A DNA stretch of 38,146 bases from Maribacter sp. (GTDB taxonomy: Bacteria > Bacteroidota > Bacteroidia > Flavobacteriales > Flavobacteriaceae), in assembly GCA_022865355.1 (NCBI GenBank), contig JALHST010000113.1, positions 1-38,146 of the forward strand, given 5' to 3'. The notes beneath the pieces are model-generated. The model searched no databases and was not told the origin of the DNA. It was given only the letters and a program-made list of their open reading frames with translations. The translations under genes and the position numbers were made by a program. Positions 25,954-34,948 of the stretch are shown piece after piece (position 1 is the first letter of the stretch; every line of letters starts with the position of its first letter).

Positions 25954-26214
25954 ATACTAGGCCAACTAATTTATACTCCTGATCACAAAGTCAATGCCCT
26001 ATTATAAAAGAGAAAGCTTTTTAAGGTCTTGGGGAGGTAGCTTACATTTTGGACTCTTGGGCTCGCAGCCCTATTTGGGCGTATAATCATAATCATTTTA
26101 GGAGGCACCCCAAAAGCATCAGAACGTTAATCGCTGCGTGCCTTGGAAAAAGGAAATCAATAAGAATGAATTGGATTTGGTTGGAGTTAGAAAACGATGC
26201 CCTGAACTGGTAAC

Positions 26215-27558
26215 CTAAAACATTACTTCATAGGTTAGTCCGACCGATACTCCCCAAAAGTAATGGCCCGCATTAAATACCAATTCTTGCCTTAGTACCC
26301 CCATATTGGTTCTGTATATATTTGAATTGCTTTTACCGGTAAATTGATACTCGAGGTTCAAGCGTTGCGATTCAACATAAAGTAAGGTCTCGGCCAATAG
26401 TTCATCGCCTGAAAAAAATTGCCGCATTTCAGGAGAATAGCCCATCCCAAAATTAGTTCCGAAATAATTTTTGGCATCCTTTAAATACTTACGTACTAAT
26501 ATATTTCCAGATATCCTCGTCATATTATCCGGTCTCGGGGTAATATACGATCGAAGAGAGAAATAATAATTACCGCGATAATGCCCTAGCGAATTTGTAA
26601 TTACAGAAATGTTTTTGGTATCGAATTTTATATAACGCCCACCCGCTGAAAATTCATAGGCACCTGGCAGATTTATATAAAGATCTCCCCCTATTTTATG
26701 GTCGGGATAAATGCTGGCATTCGAATAACCATAATTGATGTATGCATATAAACGCCTTGAGAACTTTGGGTAAAAATCCAGGTCGTACTGTATTCCATGC
26801 TTGCCAAAGCGATTACTATAATTAATCCTTGGTATTATGCTACCCGCCAGCGTTTGCCGTTTATAAGAGATGCTGGAATAAATCATTGGATCATAGCGCT
26901 GATCATAGATGATAAACGAATTGTTAAGTGATATACTATTATTTAGCTGGGGTTCGCCCTTTGTTTCTGGCTCGGTTAAATTCGTCGGATTCGCTGCCGA
27001 ATCTTTTTCCTCTTCTTTTTTTGAAGGACCAGGTATTTCATTTGGTTTGTTTTTCGAGGCGACTTTTGTTATCGTCCCACCATCTTGATTAAACCAAGCC
27101 TTTTCAGGATATTTCATATTTTCGATATGATTCAAGGCTAATTCTTTCAAACGTTCAATTTCCATATTGCTTTTTAGGTAGAACAGGGCTTTATTGGCCA
27201 ACCCCAAGGCTATGGCATCGTTCTTTGCATAGAGTTCGTTCTTTATGGCGGAAATCCACACATCCTCACTGTTTCGTTCTATAGAGGTAATCTTGTTAAA
27301 TTCAGACCTCGCTTTTTCATATTGACCAGTCCAACTATACGTGCTTGCCAATAAGTTACGGGCTTTCACATTATTGGGCTTTTTATCAATGGCTTCAACG
27401 AGCATTTCCGATGCCGATATGTAATTTCCGTTAAAGGCAAGATCATGGGCCTTTACATAGGCAGCATCGTAATTGTCATTAAAGGCGGTCTTCTGAGATC
27501 TTCCATAAAAACAGAAGAAACCGAAGATCAAAATATGATATGTATATTTTTTTATCAT
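26215..27558 (-). CDS. YaiO-family TPR / outer-membrane beta-barrel protein
   Basis: This 447-residue protein has a signal peptide (MIKKYTYHILIFGFFCFYGRSQ). A TPR block covers about residues 30-150: YVKAHDLAFNGNYISASEM, NVKARNLLASTYSWTGQYEKA. Next is a charged low-complexity linker (about 165-205) and a barrel of about 240 residues ending in a terminal Phe (YEVMF), typical of outer-membrane insertion. The YaiO-like combination of TPR and barrel is used in exopolysaccharide systems such as PgaA, where TPRs guide the polymer to the pore. It is the last gene of the operon, 50 bp after the LtaS-like gene, whose C-terminus carries a similar TPR block. Confidence 0.87.
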   Translation of the reverse strand: MIKKYTYHILIFGFFCFYGRSQKTAFNDNYDAAYVKAHDLAFNGNYISASEMLVEAIDKKPNNVKARNLLASTYSWTGQYEKARSEFNKITSIERNSEDVWISAIKNELYAKNDAIALGLANKALFYLKSNMEIERLKELALNHIENMKYPEKAWFNQDGGTITKVASKNKPNEIPGPSKKEEEKDSAANPTNLTEPETKGEPQLNNSISLNNSFIIYDQRYDPMIYSSISYKRQTLAGSIIPRINYSNRFGKHGIQYDLDFYPKFSRRLYAYINYGYSNASIYPDHKIGGDLYINLPGAYEFSAGGRYIKFDTKNISVITNSLGHYRGNYYFSLRSYITPRPDNMTRISGNILVRKYLKDAKNYFGTNFGMGYSPEMRQFFSGDELLAETLLYVESQRLNLEYQFTGKSNSNIYRTNMGVLRQELVFNAGHYFWGVSVGLTYEVMF

Positions 27559-27608
27559 TATTTTTTTAGGCTGATCCCTATGTTGCCCTTTATTTGTTGG
27601 TTTGAACT

Positions 27609-29942
27609 TTAATTAGATGCCGTAATGCCAGCTTTTCTGGCCTCTCTTCGTGCTCTTTCTATCTTATCGTCAATTTCATGAACGTTTGAACTGTTCTGCT
27701 CGGCCAGTGTTATTAAGTTGATAGCCTCTTGGTTTCTGTCAGACCAAAAATAGACATCGAACAAGGCCGAATATGATTCTATGTAATCCGGATTGATCTT
27801 GATGCAGGCTTGCAAGATTTCAATTGAAGCTTCATAATTGTCAATCCAAGCGTTTATGCGACCCATCAATATTTTGGTATCTATGTGACTTGGGGCAGTT
27901 GATAATATATATCTGCATAACAACAGAGATTTTTCATATTTCTTGTCAAAGGCCAGCTCACGGGCTTTAAGAAATCCTGAATCCGGATTCTGGCCATTAT
28001 AGACACTATTGAGCCAGACGATATCACTATCGGAGAATTTTTCCGTGGGCAAAGAAAATATAGTAAGACTATCGGGTATTATTTTATTGTTTGTAGTTAC
28101 GTAGGCATTTATCACTTTGAAGACTTCCAACTCAGCTTCTGCCTTGGAGCCTCCTAGGGAAGTACTCAGATCCATATTCTCGTCTATACTATAGATCTTT
28201 CCATCCGAGAACAGCTTTTCCCCACTCAGGTATTCCTTCAATTCATTTTTGTTTCGCATAAGCGGAATTTTCTTTACCGATCTAAATTTCGGGTAGGTAT
28301 CCAAGGCATCGCCCATCCAAGCTACCTCCTGCGGCATTTTAAATTCAAATTTGCTCTCAAGGAGCGCCAATAAGGTCGGGGTAACATCAAAATGCGAAGA
28401 AACAGCACTAAACTTCTTAGGGATTTTCACTAAAGGCCCGAATATCATTAATGGTACATGAAAACGGCTCAGACTGTTTCTTTGCGGTATCGGTATTAGA
28501 CGATGATCACCTGTAACAATAAAAATGGTGTTCTCGTAATTGGGTTGCTTTTTATATGCTTCTAGGACATATTTTAATGCGTTGTCGGTGTATAACAACG
28601 AAGCAAATACATTGTCATTTTTTTCAATCACTCTCCTGACGTTTCTATCATAGTTACCCTTTGCTAAAATCTGTTTAACCTTTTCCACGTACATTTCCTG
28701 TTGTGGTGGTATGAAGGGTTCATGTGTACTGATGGTCATATAAACTTCCAATCTCGGCTGATCGGCATTTCTAGGTAGACTCATGCTTTTTTTGAAAAGT
28801 TCTTTGTCTGGATACCCCCAGGAAGAGCCTGCCGCATCCTTTTCCTGCATTTCGTAGTTGTTTCCAAACCCTGATTTATCCAATACAAAATCAACATTCT
28901 CACTTTGCAGAAACCGATCTATATTGTCAAATGAACTGTTGGTGCCTTGGTAATAGGAAGTATAATATCCATTGTTTTTTAATATGCTTAATAATGTCAA
29001 TTTATTCGGATATTTCTCGAGCTCCATAAAGCCACTTTTTCCGAAGGGAAGCGACCCCATCAATGAGGGGAGTACACCAAAAGTCCTACCCGCATTACTT
29101 AAACAGTTTTCCCAATACAATGATTTAGAGGTTAGCGTGTCTAAAAACGGCGTAAACCCACCATATTCGGCACCCTCCCCTACAAAATCCCTTCCGAGGC
29201 CTTCCACCATTATAATAACGATATTGGGTTTCTCTGCCTTTAGATTAAAATATTCACCTAAAACATTCGCTACGGGCTGCGATTTGATCAAAGGATATTC
29301 CGCTTCTGAATTATAGGCCTGGACTTCCGTAGAGGTATTATAGAGGTTCAATGCCAGGTACTGGCTCTTGTTTTGATTGATTGGTCTCCCCTCCACAAAA
29401 AGGGTCATGATGAACAAGCTAAACAGTATGATCGTAAAAGGATACATCTTGCTGATAATGTGATAATATTTAGATGTGATCTTATACAGAACAAAGAACA
29501 GCGCTATGATGACCACAATGCCGATAAATAGCGATAAGGACAAGCCCCCTGAATTGGCAATCGTCATTTTGATATCCGCCATGCTATAGCCCAATAAATC
29601 GGAACCCAAGGGTACCAATGCAGTACAATAATAACTAATGAGGACGGCCTCAATAATCAACAATAGGATAAGTAGGACAAAAACAAGATTAAACCCATAC
29701 CTCGGCCGAAAATTTTCCCAAAAATTAAAGGGAAAGGCAAGGATAATCCCGACCAATGACGCATACCCAATCTGGTGAAATGCGGCAATGAGTAAGCTCA
29801 TGCTCAATATGGTATCTACCACTCCCTTGAAATACAGCGTGGTATATTGGAAAATCGAAAGTACGAGCAAACAACCATAGAATGAGATTATCAATCTGGT
29901 ATATTGCTTTAATGTATATCTATCCAATTGGCTTGTATTCAT
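27609..29942 (-). CDS. LtaS-like membrane phosphotransferase/sulfatase-fold enzyme with C-terminal TPR
   Basis: This 777-residue protein starts with five likely membrane spans (about 15-185), as in lipoteichoic acid synthase. It continues with an extracytoplasmic alkaline-phosphatase-fold domain. Catalytic marks are IVIIMVEGLG (Glu247), NAGRTFGV (Thr287 as nucleophile in place of the sulfatase Cys), STHEPF and TGDHRLIP (metal Asp and His). The Thr and membrane layout favour transfer of a phosphoglycerol or phosphoethanolamine group rather than sulfate removal. After about residue 650 comes a TPR block (FLKARELAFDKKY, then GRINAWIDNYEASIEIL) and a charged tail. LtaS proteins normally lack this. 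It sits 10 bp after the GT2 gene. Confidence 0.87.
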   Translation of the reverse strand: MNTSQLDRYTLKQYTRLIISFYGCLLVLSIFQYTTLYFKGVVDTILSMSLLIAAFHQIGYASLVGIILAFPFNFWENFRPRYGFNLVFVLLILLLIIEAVLISYYCTALVPLGSDLLGYSMADIKMTIANSGGLSLSLFIGIVVIIALFFVLYKITSKYYHIISKMYPFTIILFSLFIMTLFVEGRPINQNKSQYLALNLYNTSTEVQAYNSEAEYPLIKSQPVANVLGEYFNLKAEKPNIVIIMVEGLGRDFVGEGAEYGGFTPFLDTLTSKSLYWENCLSNAGRTFGVLPSLMGSLPFGKSGFMELEKYPNKLTLLSILKNNGYYTSYYQGTNSSFDNIDRFLQSENVDFVLDKSGFGNNYEMQEKDAAGSSWGYPDKELFKKSMSLPRNADQPRLEVYMTISTHEPFIPPQQEMYVEKVKQILAKGNYDRNVRRVIEKNDNVFASLLYTDNALKYVLEAYKKQPNYENTIFIVTGDHRLIPIPQRNSLSRFHVPLMIFGPLVKIPKKFSAVSSHFDVTPTLLALLESKFEFKMPQEVAWMGDALDTYPKFRSVKKIPLMRNKNELKEYLSGEKLFSDGKIYSIDENMDLSTSLGGSKAEAELEVFKVINAYVTTNNKIIPDSLTIFSLPTEKFSDSDIVWLNSVYNGQNPDSGFLKARELAFDKKYEKSLLLCRYILSTAPSHIDTKILMGRINAWIDNYEASIEILQACIKINPDYIESYSALFDVYFWSDRNQEAINLITLAEQNSSNVHEIDDKIERARREARKAGITASN

Positions 29943-29952
29943 CTAATAAACT

Positions 29953-31383
29953 TTACGTTGCCTTGGCAAAACCCTTTCGCATCTGGGAACCCCAGCTGGA
30001 TTTAATTTTTAATAGCTTTTTAATATTCCCTCTAACCGCAGACCATACCACGATGGGATGAAATACAATGGGTTCTATGACTGCGCATAGCATCAAAATC
30101 AAAATATCCTTTGTACGGCTGTATTCATTATATGCGCATACATCCCATAGAATTGCATAGAAAGAGAACATGATTGAAAACATATAGACAGTGACGGTGA
30201 TTGCTATAAAAAAATCCCAGTAAAGTATGCCCAAATAATAGAAGACCAGTACGGTAATAAAGCCGAAAAATTCCAACAAGGGAGAGAGCCACTCATAGAA
30301 GAACCAATACGGATAACTTAGCAAGCCTAACCGTCCGAACTTGGAATTAAAAAACATGTCCTTATGTTTAAAAAGCGTCTCTAAATTGCCTCTTGCCCAT
30401 CTATCCCGCTGATTCACAAATATTTTAAGGTCTTCCGGTACTTCCGTCCAACATAAAGAATCAGGCATATACTCTATGGTGTAGGGCAGCTTTTTTTCGT
30501 GCATAAACCGCCTCATTTTGAAGACGATCTCCATGTCCTCCCCTACCGTATCAGTGTCATACCCGCCAACGGCCAAAGCAATTTCCCTGTCAAAAAATCC
30601 GAAGGCCCCTGAGATAATCAACAGACTGTCTATACGACCCCAGGCCATTCTTCCAAGAATAAAAGATCGGGTATACTCCAATAACTGAAAGCGGGCAAGC
30701 CAGTTCTTTGGCAACTTTATTTCTTCCAAATGCCCGCCCGAGATCTTACATGAATTGGCCACTCGAATCACCCCTCCTACTGCTATGACGCGTTTAGCCG
30801 AGCGTTGGTAAAAAGACTTCACCACGTGCAATAAAGCATCTGGCAACAACAAACAATCTACATCGATACAACCAATGTATTTATTTTCTGAAAGGGCTAT
30901 CCCAGAATTGAGGGCATCTGATTTCCCCCCATTTTCCTTGTCGACGACCGTGAGTTTCGAAAAAGAACGCTGTTTTGATTTATAGATACCCCTGATGGGT
31001 TTCGATTTCCATTCGGGATCAATTTGTTGCTCGATTTTTTCAAGATCGTAGGCCTTTATCATCTTTTCTAGGGTATCGTCCTTGCTTCCATCATTCACCA
31101 CCATAACCTCATAATTGACATAACGCAATGATAATAAGGAACGAATGTTTTCGACGATGGTCAATCCTTCATTGTATGCCGGCGCAATAATAGTAATGCT
31201 TGGGGCCAAGGGCGAGGCCATTATTTTTGACATATCCCCAAAACTATTCTTGTTCCGATAATGAATATAATTTCGCGTGGAGAGATACCCCATAAGACTG
31301 AACATCATGAATAGCACGATTGTAAAAATCAGAAATACGATGTTTATATACTCAATGATGATATCTAAAAGTCCGCTATCCAT
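29953..31383 (-). CDS. Membrane GT2 glycosyltransferase (processive polysaccharide synthase type)
   Basis: This 476-residue enzyme has one N-terminal membrane span (about 10-33), a cytosolic GT2 domain and three or four C-terminal spans, like PgaC and hyaluronan synthase. Motifs are ITIIAPAYNEG, VVNDGSKDDT, KENGGKSDALNSGI, IGCIDVDCLL (Asp174, Asp176), VGEDMEIVFKMRR (catalytic Asp) and QRDRWARGN (the QxxRW polymer-binding motif of processive synthases). It would build a beta-linked chain while pushing it through the inner membrane. The donor sugar cannot be read from sequence. Its 5' end overlaps the HEAT gene by 8 bp, so the two are coupled. Confidence 0.92.
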   Translation of the reverse strand: MDSGLLDIIIEYINIVFLIFTIVLFMMFSLMGYLSTRNYIHYRNKNSFGDMSKIMASPLAPSITIIAPAYNEGLTIVENIRSLLSLRYVNYEVMVVNDGSKDDTLEKMIKAYDLEKIEQQIDPEWKSKPIRGIYKSKQRSFSKLTVVDKENGGKSDALNSGIALSENKYIGCIDVDCLLLPDALLHVVKSFYQRSAKRVIAVGGVIRVANSCKISGGHLEEIKLPKNWLARFQLLEYTRSFILGRMAWGRIDSLLIISGAFGFFDREIALAVGGYDTDTVGEDMEIVFKMRRFMHEKKLPYTIEYMPDSLCWTEVPEDLKIFVNQRDRWARGNLETLFKHKDMFFNSKFGRLGLLSYPYWFFYEWLSPLLEFFGFITVLVFYYLGILYWDFFIAITVTVYMFSIMFSFYAILWDVCAYNEYSRTKDILILMLCAVIEPIVFHPIVVWSAVRGNIKKLLKIKSSWGSQMRKGFAKAT

Positions 31384-34084
31384 TTAACTTTTTGATTAAC
31401 ATATTTGACATGGATCGCAAGTGACCTAGCAGCGAGGTAGCGCTTGAAAGTGTTTCCCTCTCGCAATCGGCAATATTTTCGAAAAGAGGGGTCAGTTCGA
31501 ATTCTACGTTGAAAATATCGGGGGCTTCCTGGGGGTGTTCTTTTATTGTACTGGTCTTACCCGAAGGCTTGCTTTCAAAGTCAAATAGCTCATTTTCAAA
31601 AGAACCATCCACTTTATGGGATATATTCGTGTCCTTACGAGGAGATTCGAGCGCTAAACGTTTGTTCAAGGCGCTCAAGGCAATTCTTGACTTTTGACGA
31701 ATCTGGTCGTCGGGATGATGACTTAGACCCTCTAAAAAATCTAGCTCCTTTTCATCCATCACTTCTATCAGCGTGTCGAGTAGAATAATTTGAGACTCTC
31801 TATCATTATTTTCAAAAAGTTCCTTGATAAGGCTAGACGATGGGGAAAGTTCCTTTTTGGAACCTACGTCTTGGTTTTTCTGAGGATAGGGTTCCCAATG
31901 TGCAAATTTTTTCACGAGGTGGCGGATCCGTTCCTTGATTTCTGAATTCGTTTCTTGTTCGAGAATCGACAGCAGCAAAGGTATTTCCCTTTCATCACCC
32001 AATTCTTCGATATCATCCAATAATTGTATCATGGCCAATGTTTCAGCATCATAAAATTGGGGTTTTGCCAAAAGGCGAAAAGAATCTTCGAAATGCTCAT
32101 TCCCCGAATCTCGCGCCACTTCATGTTCTTCGACTTTTGAGGCCATAGCGTTTTCCTCTCTATCGAGCCCAACGTCATCTTTCGGCCCTGTGATGAACGC
32201 TTCGTCATCGTATGCTCGTTCGGCCGATAAAATTTCGTAGCAAATGTCAATACCGCGAATATTTTTTATGTCAATGTCTTTTATAGAAGGTGGAATCATT
32301 GCCAAACTATTTTCTTCCCGCAGCACCATATTACCTTCCGTAATTTTATCGACATTTGTTGGGCCGTGATTTTTTGAAGGTATTGAGTTGATTGCTTCAA
32401 AGACTACTTCTATGTCTTTATGGCTATTCGTTGAGGTCTTCCCCCGGGAAACAATTTTAAACCGGTAGGGCTGGTCGTCTTGAACTTCATTTACCGCTTC
32501 TGTAGTAATCAGGCTTGCTTTTTCAACTACCAAAGGAAGAAAATTTAACTCTGGATCATCGAACGGTCCTTTTTCACCTTCATCATTTATATTTAAGCTG
32601 GCATGAGGGGCCTCGGTAACCGGTTGTACCTGTTGAAATACTACCGGTAGATCTAAAATATGTCGTTCATTTGCCGCATCAAGGTCATCGTGAACGTCTT
32701 TCAATTCAGGTCTGGAGTTATCAACTACAATGGGTAAAAAGCCCAGGTCAATGTCAGTCACCTCAATTTGCTCCAATTTATTTACTTCACGATCGGATTT
32801 TTCTTTCTCCTTTGGTTTATTGGCAACTTCCGGGAGAACTACTTCAACTACGACCTGTATCTCATGCAACTTTTTCCAGTCAGGGACGAACTCGACATTT
32901 TCATTGGTGGGACTATGCTCTATAATTAAAGTTTCCTCTATATTAGAAAAAAGATGAGGTGGGGTTACTTTCGCGGGCGGAATATCTTTGGGAATAGTGT
33001 ATTGCGAGATATCTTCAATGCCCTTGGTAGGTAGAATGCTTTCTGGAGCAATGGCATTTATAGCGCTTATCGCCTTGCTCTTGACCGAAAAGCTTCGCTC
33101 TTTTGATTCTATCGATCGTAGAAACAGTATATCATTCTCATTACCAATGGAAGCGATTGCATCCAATATTGAAATTTTAAGGGGTATAGAACTTTTCCAA
33201 AAAATGATTTTAAGTATTTTTACGGCCTCGACAATATTGAATTCCTTTATACAATTGATGGCTTCTAGTTTTATTTGATTGCTTTTATGTTTTACCAATT
33301 CGATAATAGATGCGTAGGCATCATTTTGACTGTAATATTTGATCAACCTAAGGGCAAAAAGAACCGTATGTGTGTTGTTTGAAGTAAGCCATGCCTTGAA
33401 TGCAGGGGGTTGATAGTCTTCAAAATTTCTAAGGACATCCAATAATTTAAGTTGTTGCCATTCCGATATCTTATAGGTGGTTGTGTCAAGAAAGTAGTTG
33501 ATACCCTCGTGTTTTAGGGTTACCGTGGCAATTTCGGCTTGTTTTCTAATGGTGCTCCTTTTATCGTTGATAAACTTGATGATGAAATTATAGGATTCCT
33601 CCACATTCATTTGTGTTAGTTCCAAAATCCCTTTAGAGACTACCTCCCATCTCCAGCTTTTTAAATTTGCATAAGCATCATTTTGTAGCCCTAAATCGGT
33701 ATATAGTTTAAATAGACGTTTTTGGGAATCCCCGGAAATATCCTTACCCAGGTCTAACAGAATTTCGACGAACACTTTACGATTAAATCCATCTTTCAAT
33801 AATTCCCTTATTTCGATTTTATGGTGTACATAGTCGGTTTTTTCGTTTTTGGTCGCATCGTTCTCCATAAAGAGAAACTCACTAATCACCGGCGAGAGGG
33901 CTTTCTTTTGAAGCGCCACCTTTTTTGATTTTGAGTTGATTTTATTTCTGAAATAGAAGACTCCAAAAAAATAAAGAATGGCGAGACTAATAAACAAACA
34001 AGACAAATCCCACAAAAGATCCGTGTGGATCTTTGGGGCATCTATGAGCGTATAAACTATATATGTCGGTTTAATTATCTGCAA
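31376..34084 (-). CDS. Membrane-anchored HEAT-repeat scaffold protein
   Basis: This 902-residue protein has a single N-terminal span (LSCLFISLAILYFFGVFYF, about 27-46) and then cytosolic helical HEAT-like repeats at about 90-350. A long low-complexity acidic linker follows (about 350-650), then a second HEAT block (about 655-770) and a tail. In the linker the short motif FLPIVVD / DLPVVFQ / FLPLVVE recurs three times between about 443 and 515. No catalytic motif is seen; a scaffold or regulator of the adjacent synthase is likely. No ATG precedes the membrane span: the start is TTG 34082-34084, 1 bp after the response-regulator stop, and the 3' end overlaps the GT2 gene. Confidence 0.8.
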   Translation of the reverse strand: MQIIKPTYIVYTLIDAPKIHTDLLWDLSCLFISLAILYFFGVFYFRNKINSKSKKVALQKKALSPVISEFLFMENDATKNEKTDYVHHKIEIRELLKDGFNRKVFVEILLDLGKDISGDSQKRLFKLYTDLGLQNDAYANLKSWRWEVVSKGILELTQMNVEESYNFIIKFINDKRSTIRKQAEIATVTLKHEGINYFLDTTTYKISEWQQLKLLDVLRNFEDYQPPAFKAWLTSNNTHTVLFALRLIKYYSQNDAYASIIELVKHKSNQIKLEAINCIKEFNIVEAVKILKIIFWKSSIPLKISILDAIASIGNENDILFLRSIESKERSFSVKSKAISAINAIAPESILPTKGIEDISQYTIPKDIPPAKVTPPHLFSNIEETLIIEHSPTNENVEFVPDWKKLHEIQVVVEVVLPEVANKPKEKEKSDREVNKLEQIEVTDIDLGFLPIVVDNSRPELKDVHDDLDAANERHILDLPVVFQQVQPVTEAPHASLNINDEGEKGPFDDPELNFLPLVVEKASLITTEAVNEVQDDQPYRFKIVSRGKTSTNSHKDIEVVFEAINSIPSKNHGPTNVDKITEGNMVLREENSLAMIPPSIKDIDIKNIRGIDICYEILSAERAYDDEAFITGPKDDVGLDREENAMASKVEEHEVARDSGNEHFEDSFRLLAKPQFYDAETLAMIQLLDDIEELGDEREIPLLLSILEQETNSEIKERIRHLVKKFAHWEPYPQKNQDVGSKKELSPSSSLIKELFENNDRESQIILLDTLIEVMDEKELDFLEGLSHHPDDQIRQKSRIALSALNKRLALESPRKDTNISHKVDGSFENELFDFESKPSGKTSTIKEHPQEAPDIFNVEFELTPLFENIADCERETLSSATSLLGHLRSMSNMLIKKLNG

Positions 34085-34085
34085 A

Positions 34086-34457
34086 TCATCTTTTGTTCAG
34101 TTCACGGGACACGCGAACTAATAGCTCGGACGGACTTACCGGTTTTGATATAAAATCATTGGCTCCAAGTTCAAATGCATTCAATACATTTTCTTCATTT
34201 CCGGCGGAGGAAATAATAATAATGGGAATGGTCGACATGATTTTATTTCGAATAAAATCGATCAATTCCATTCCAGAAAAATAAGGCATCATGATATCAC
34301 TAACGATGATATCGGGTAATTCCTGCGACAAATAATCCTTTACTTCCTTCCCGTCTTTACACAGCTTAACTACATAACCCCCTTTTTGCAATCTGTAATC
34401 TAACAAGGAGGCCAATAATTCGTCGTCTTCCGCCAATAAAAGCGTTTTTCTTTCCAT
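34086..34457 (-). CDS. Single-domain response regulator
   Basis: This 123-residue receiver domain has no output domain. The acidic pocket is complete: Glu10-Asp11-Asp12, the phospho-acceptor Asp54 in IVSDIMMP, the Ser pair in IISSAG, and Lys105 in ISKPVSP. Such stand-alone receivers act by binding a partner. The neighbouring HEAT protein and Hpt protein, each 1 bp away, are the obvious candidates. It would control synthase assembly or activity post-translationally rather than through DNA binding (inference). Confidence 0.95.
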   Translation of the reverse strand: MERKTLLLAEDDELLASLLDYRLQKGGYVVKLCKDGKEVKDYLSQELPDIIVSDIMMPYFSGMELIDFIRNKIMSTIPIIIISSAGNEENVLNAFELGANDFISKPVSPSELLVRVSRELNKR

Positions 34458-34458
34458 T

Positions 34459-34881
34459 TTAAATTTTCTTATTGCCCAATTGAGTAAAGGCAGCGTCTAT
34501 CTTCTTTTCCGCAGCCAAATATTCTGTTATAAAAAGGTTGTTCAAGTACTTTATCCGGTCTAAATTTTTATCGGTTTCACATTGTTCATGCATTTCAATC
34601 ACGATATCTCGAAGATGATAGGTATGCATCATTGCGAGACCGCACTTGATTTTATGGGCTGCGAGTTTTAATTGTGCAAAATCACCGTTATTGATGAATA
34701 ATTTCGCTCCACCTATAAATTCGACGGCATTTTGTTTGTACAGCCTGATCAACTCTTCCAACAGACCCATATCGCCCATACAATCATCAAGAATGGCCGC
34801 CAGCTCAATTGTCACATTTTCCCCGAGGTCTTGTAAATCGAAATTCTTTTCGCTCGCCTCACTATGTTGCATCTTTTTCAT
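34459..34881 (-). CDS. Hpt (histidine phosphotransfer) protein
   Basis: This 140-residue four-helix Hpt domain has the phospho-histidine at His76 in LAAHKIKCGLAMM, the usual HxxKG pattern with Cys inserted before Gly. It would pass a phosphoryl group to or from the receiver encoded 1 bp downstream. ATG 34881 or 34872 could be the start. The gene follows the kinase-like gene by 67 bp. Confidence 0.9.
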   Translation of the reverse strand: MKKMQHSEASEKNFDLQDLGENVTIELAAILDDCMGDMGLLEELIRLYKQNAVEFIGGAKLFINNGDFAQLKLAAHKIKCGLAMMHTYHLRDIVIEMHEQCETDKNLDRIKYLNNLFITEYLAAEKKIDAAFTQLGNKKI

Positions 34882-34948
34882 TATTGACTTATTTTCTTTG
34901 TATCCTGGCCATTTCCATACCTGATTCCCAGCCGCTTAAGGGTTGTGC

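Noticed and set aside
25994-26128. Short frames between ILEI-GDPD and the YaiO-like gene, including a hydrophobic stretch (LAALFGRIIIIILGGTPK)
   Set aside because: No start codon for the hydrophobic frame and the others are about 30 residues. It may be a decayed gene remnant but nothing identifies it.
26061-26143. Small hairpins (GGGCT/AGCCC, AGGCAC/GTGCCT) as terminators for the convergent genes
   Set aside because: Stems are 5-6 bp, one has a 29-base loop, and no T-run follows either.
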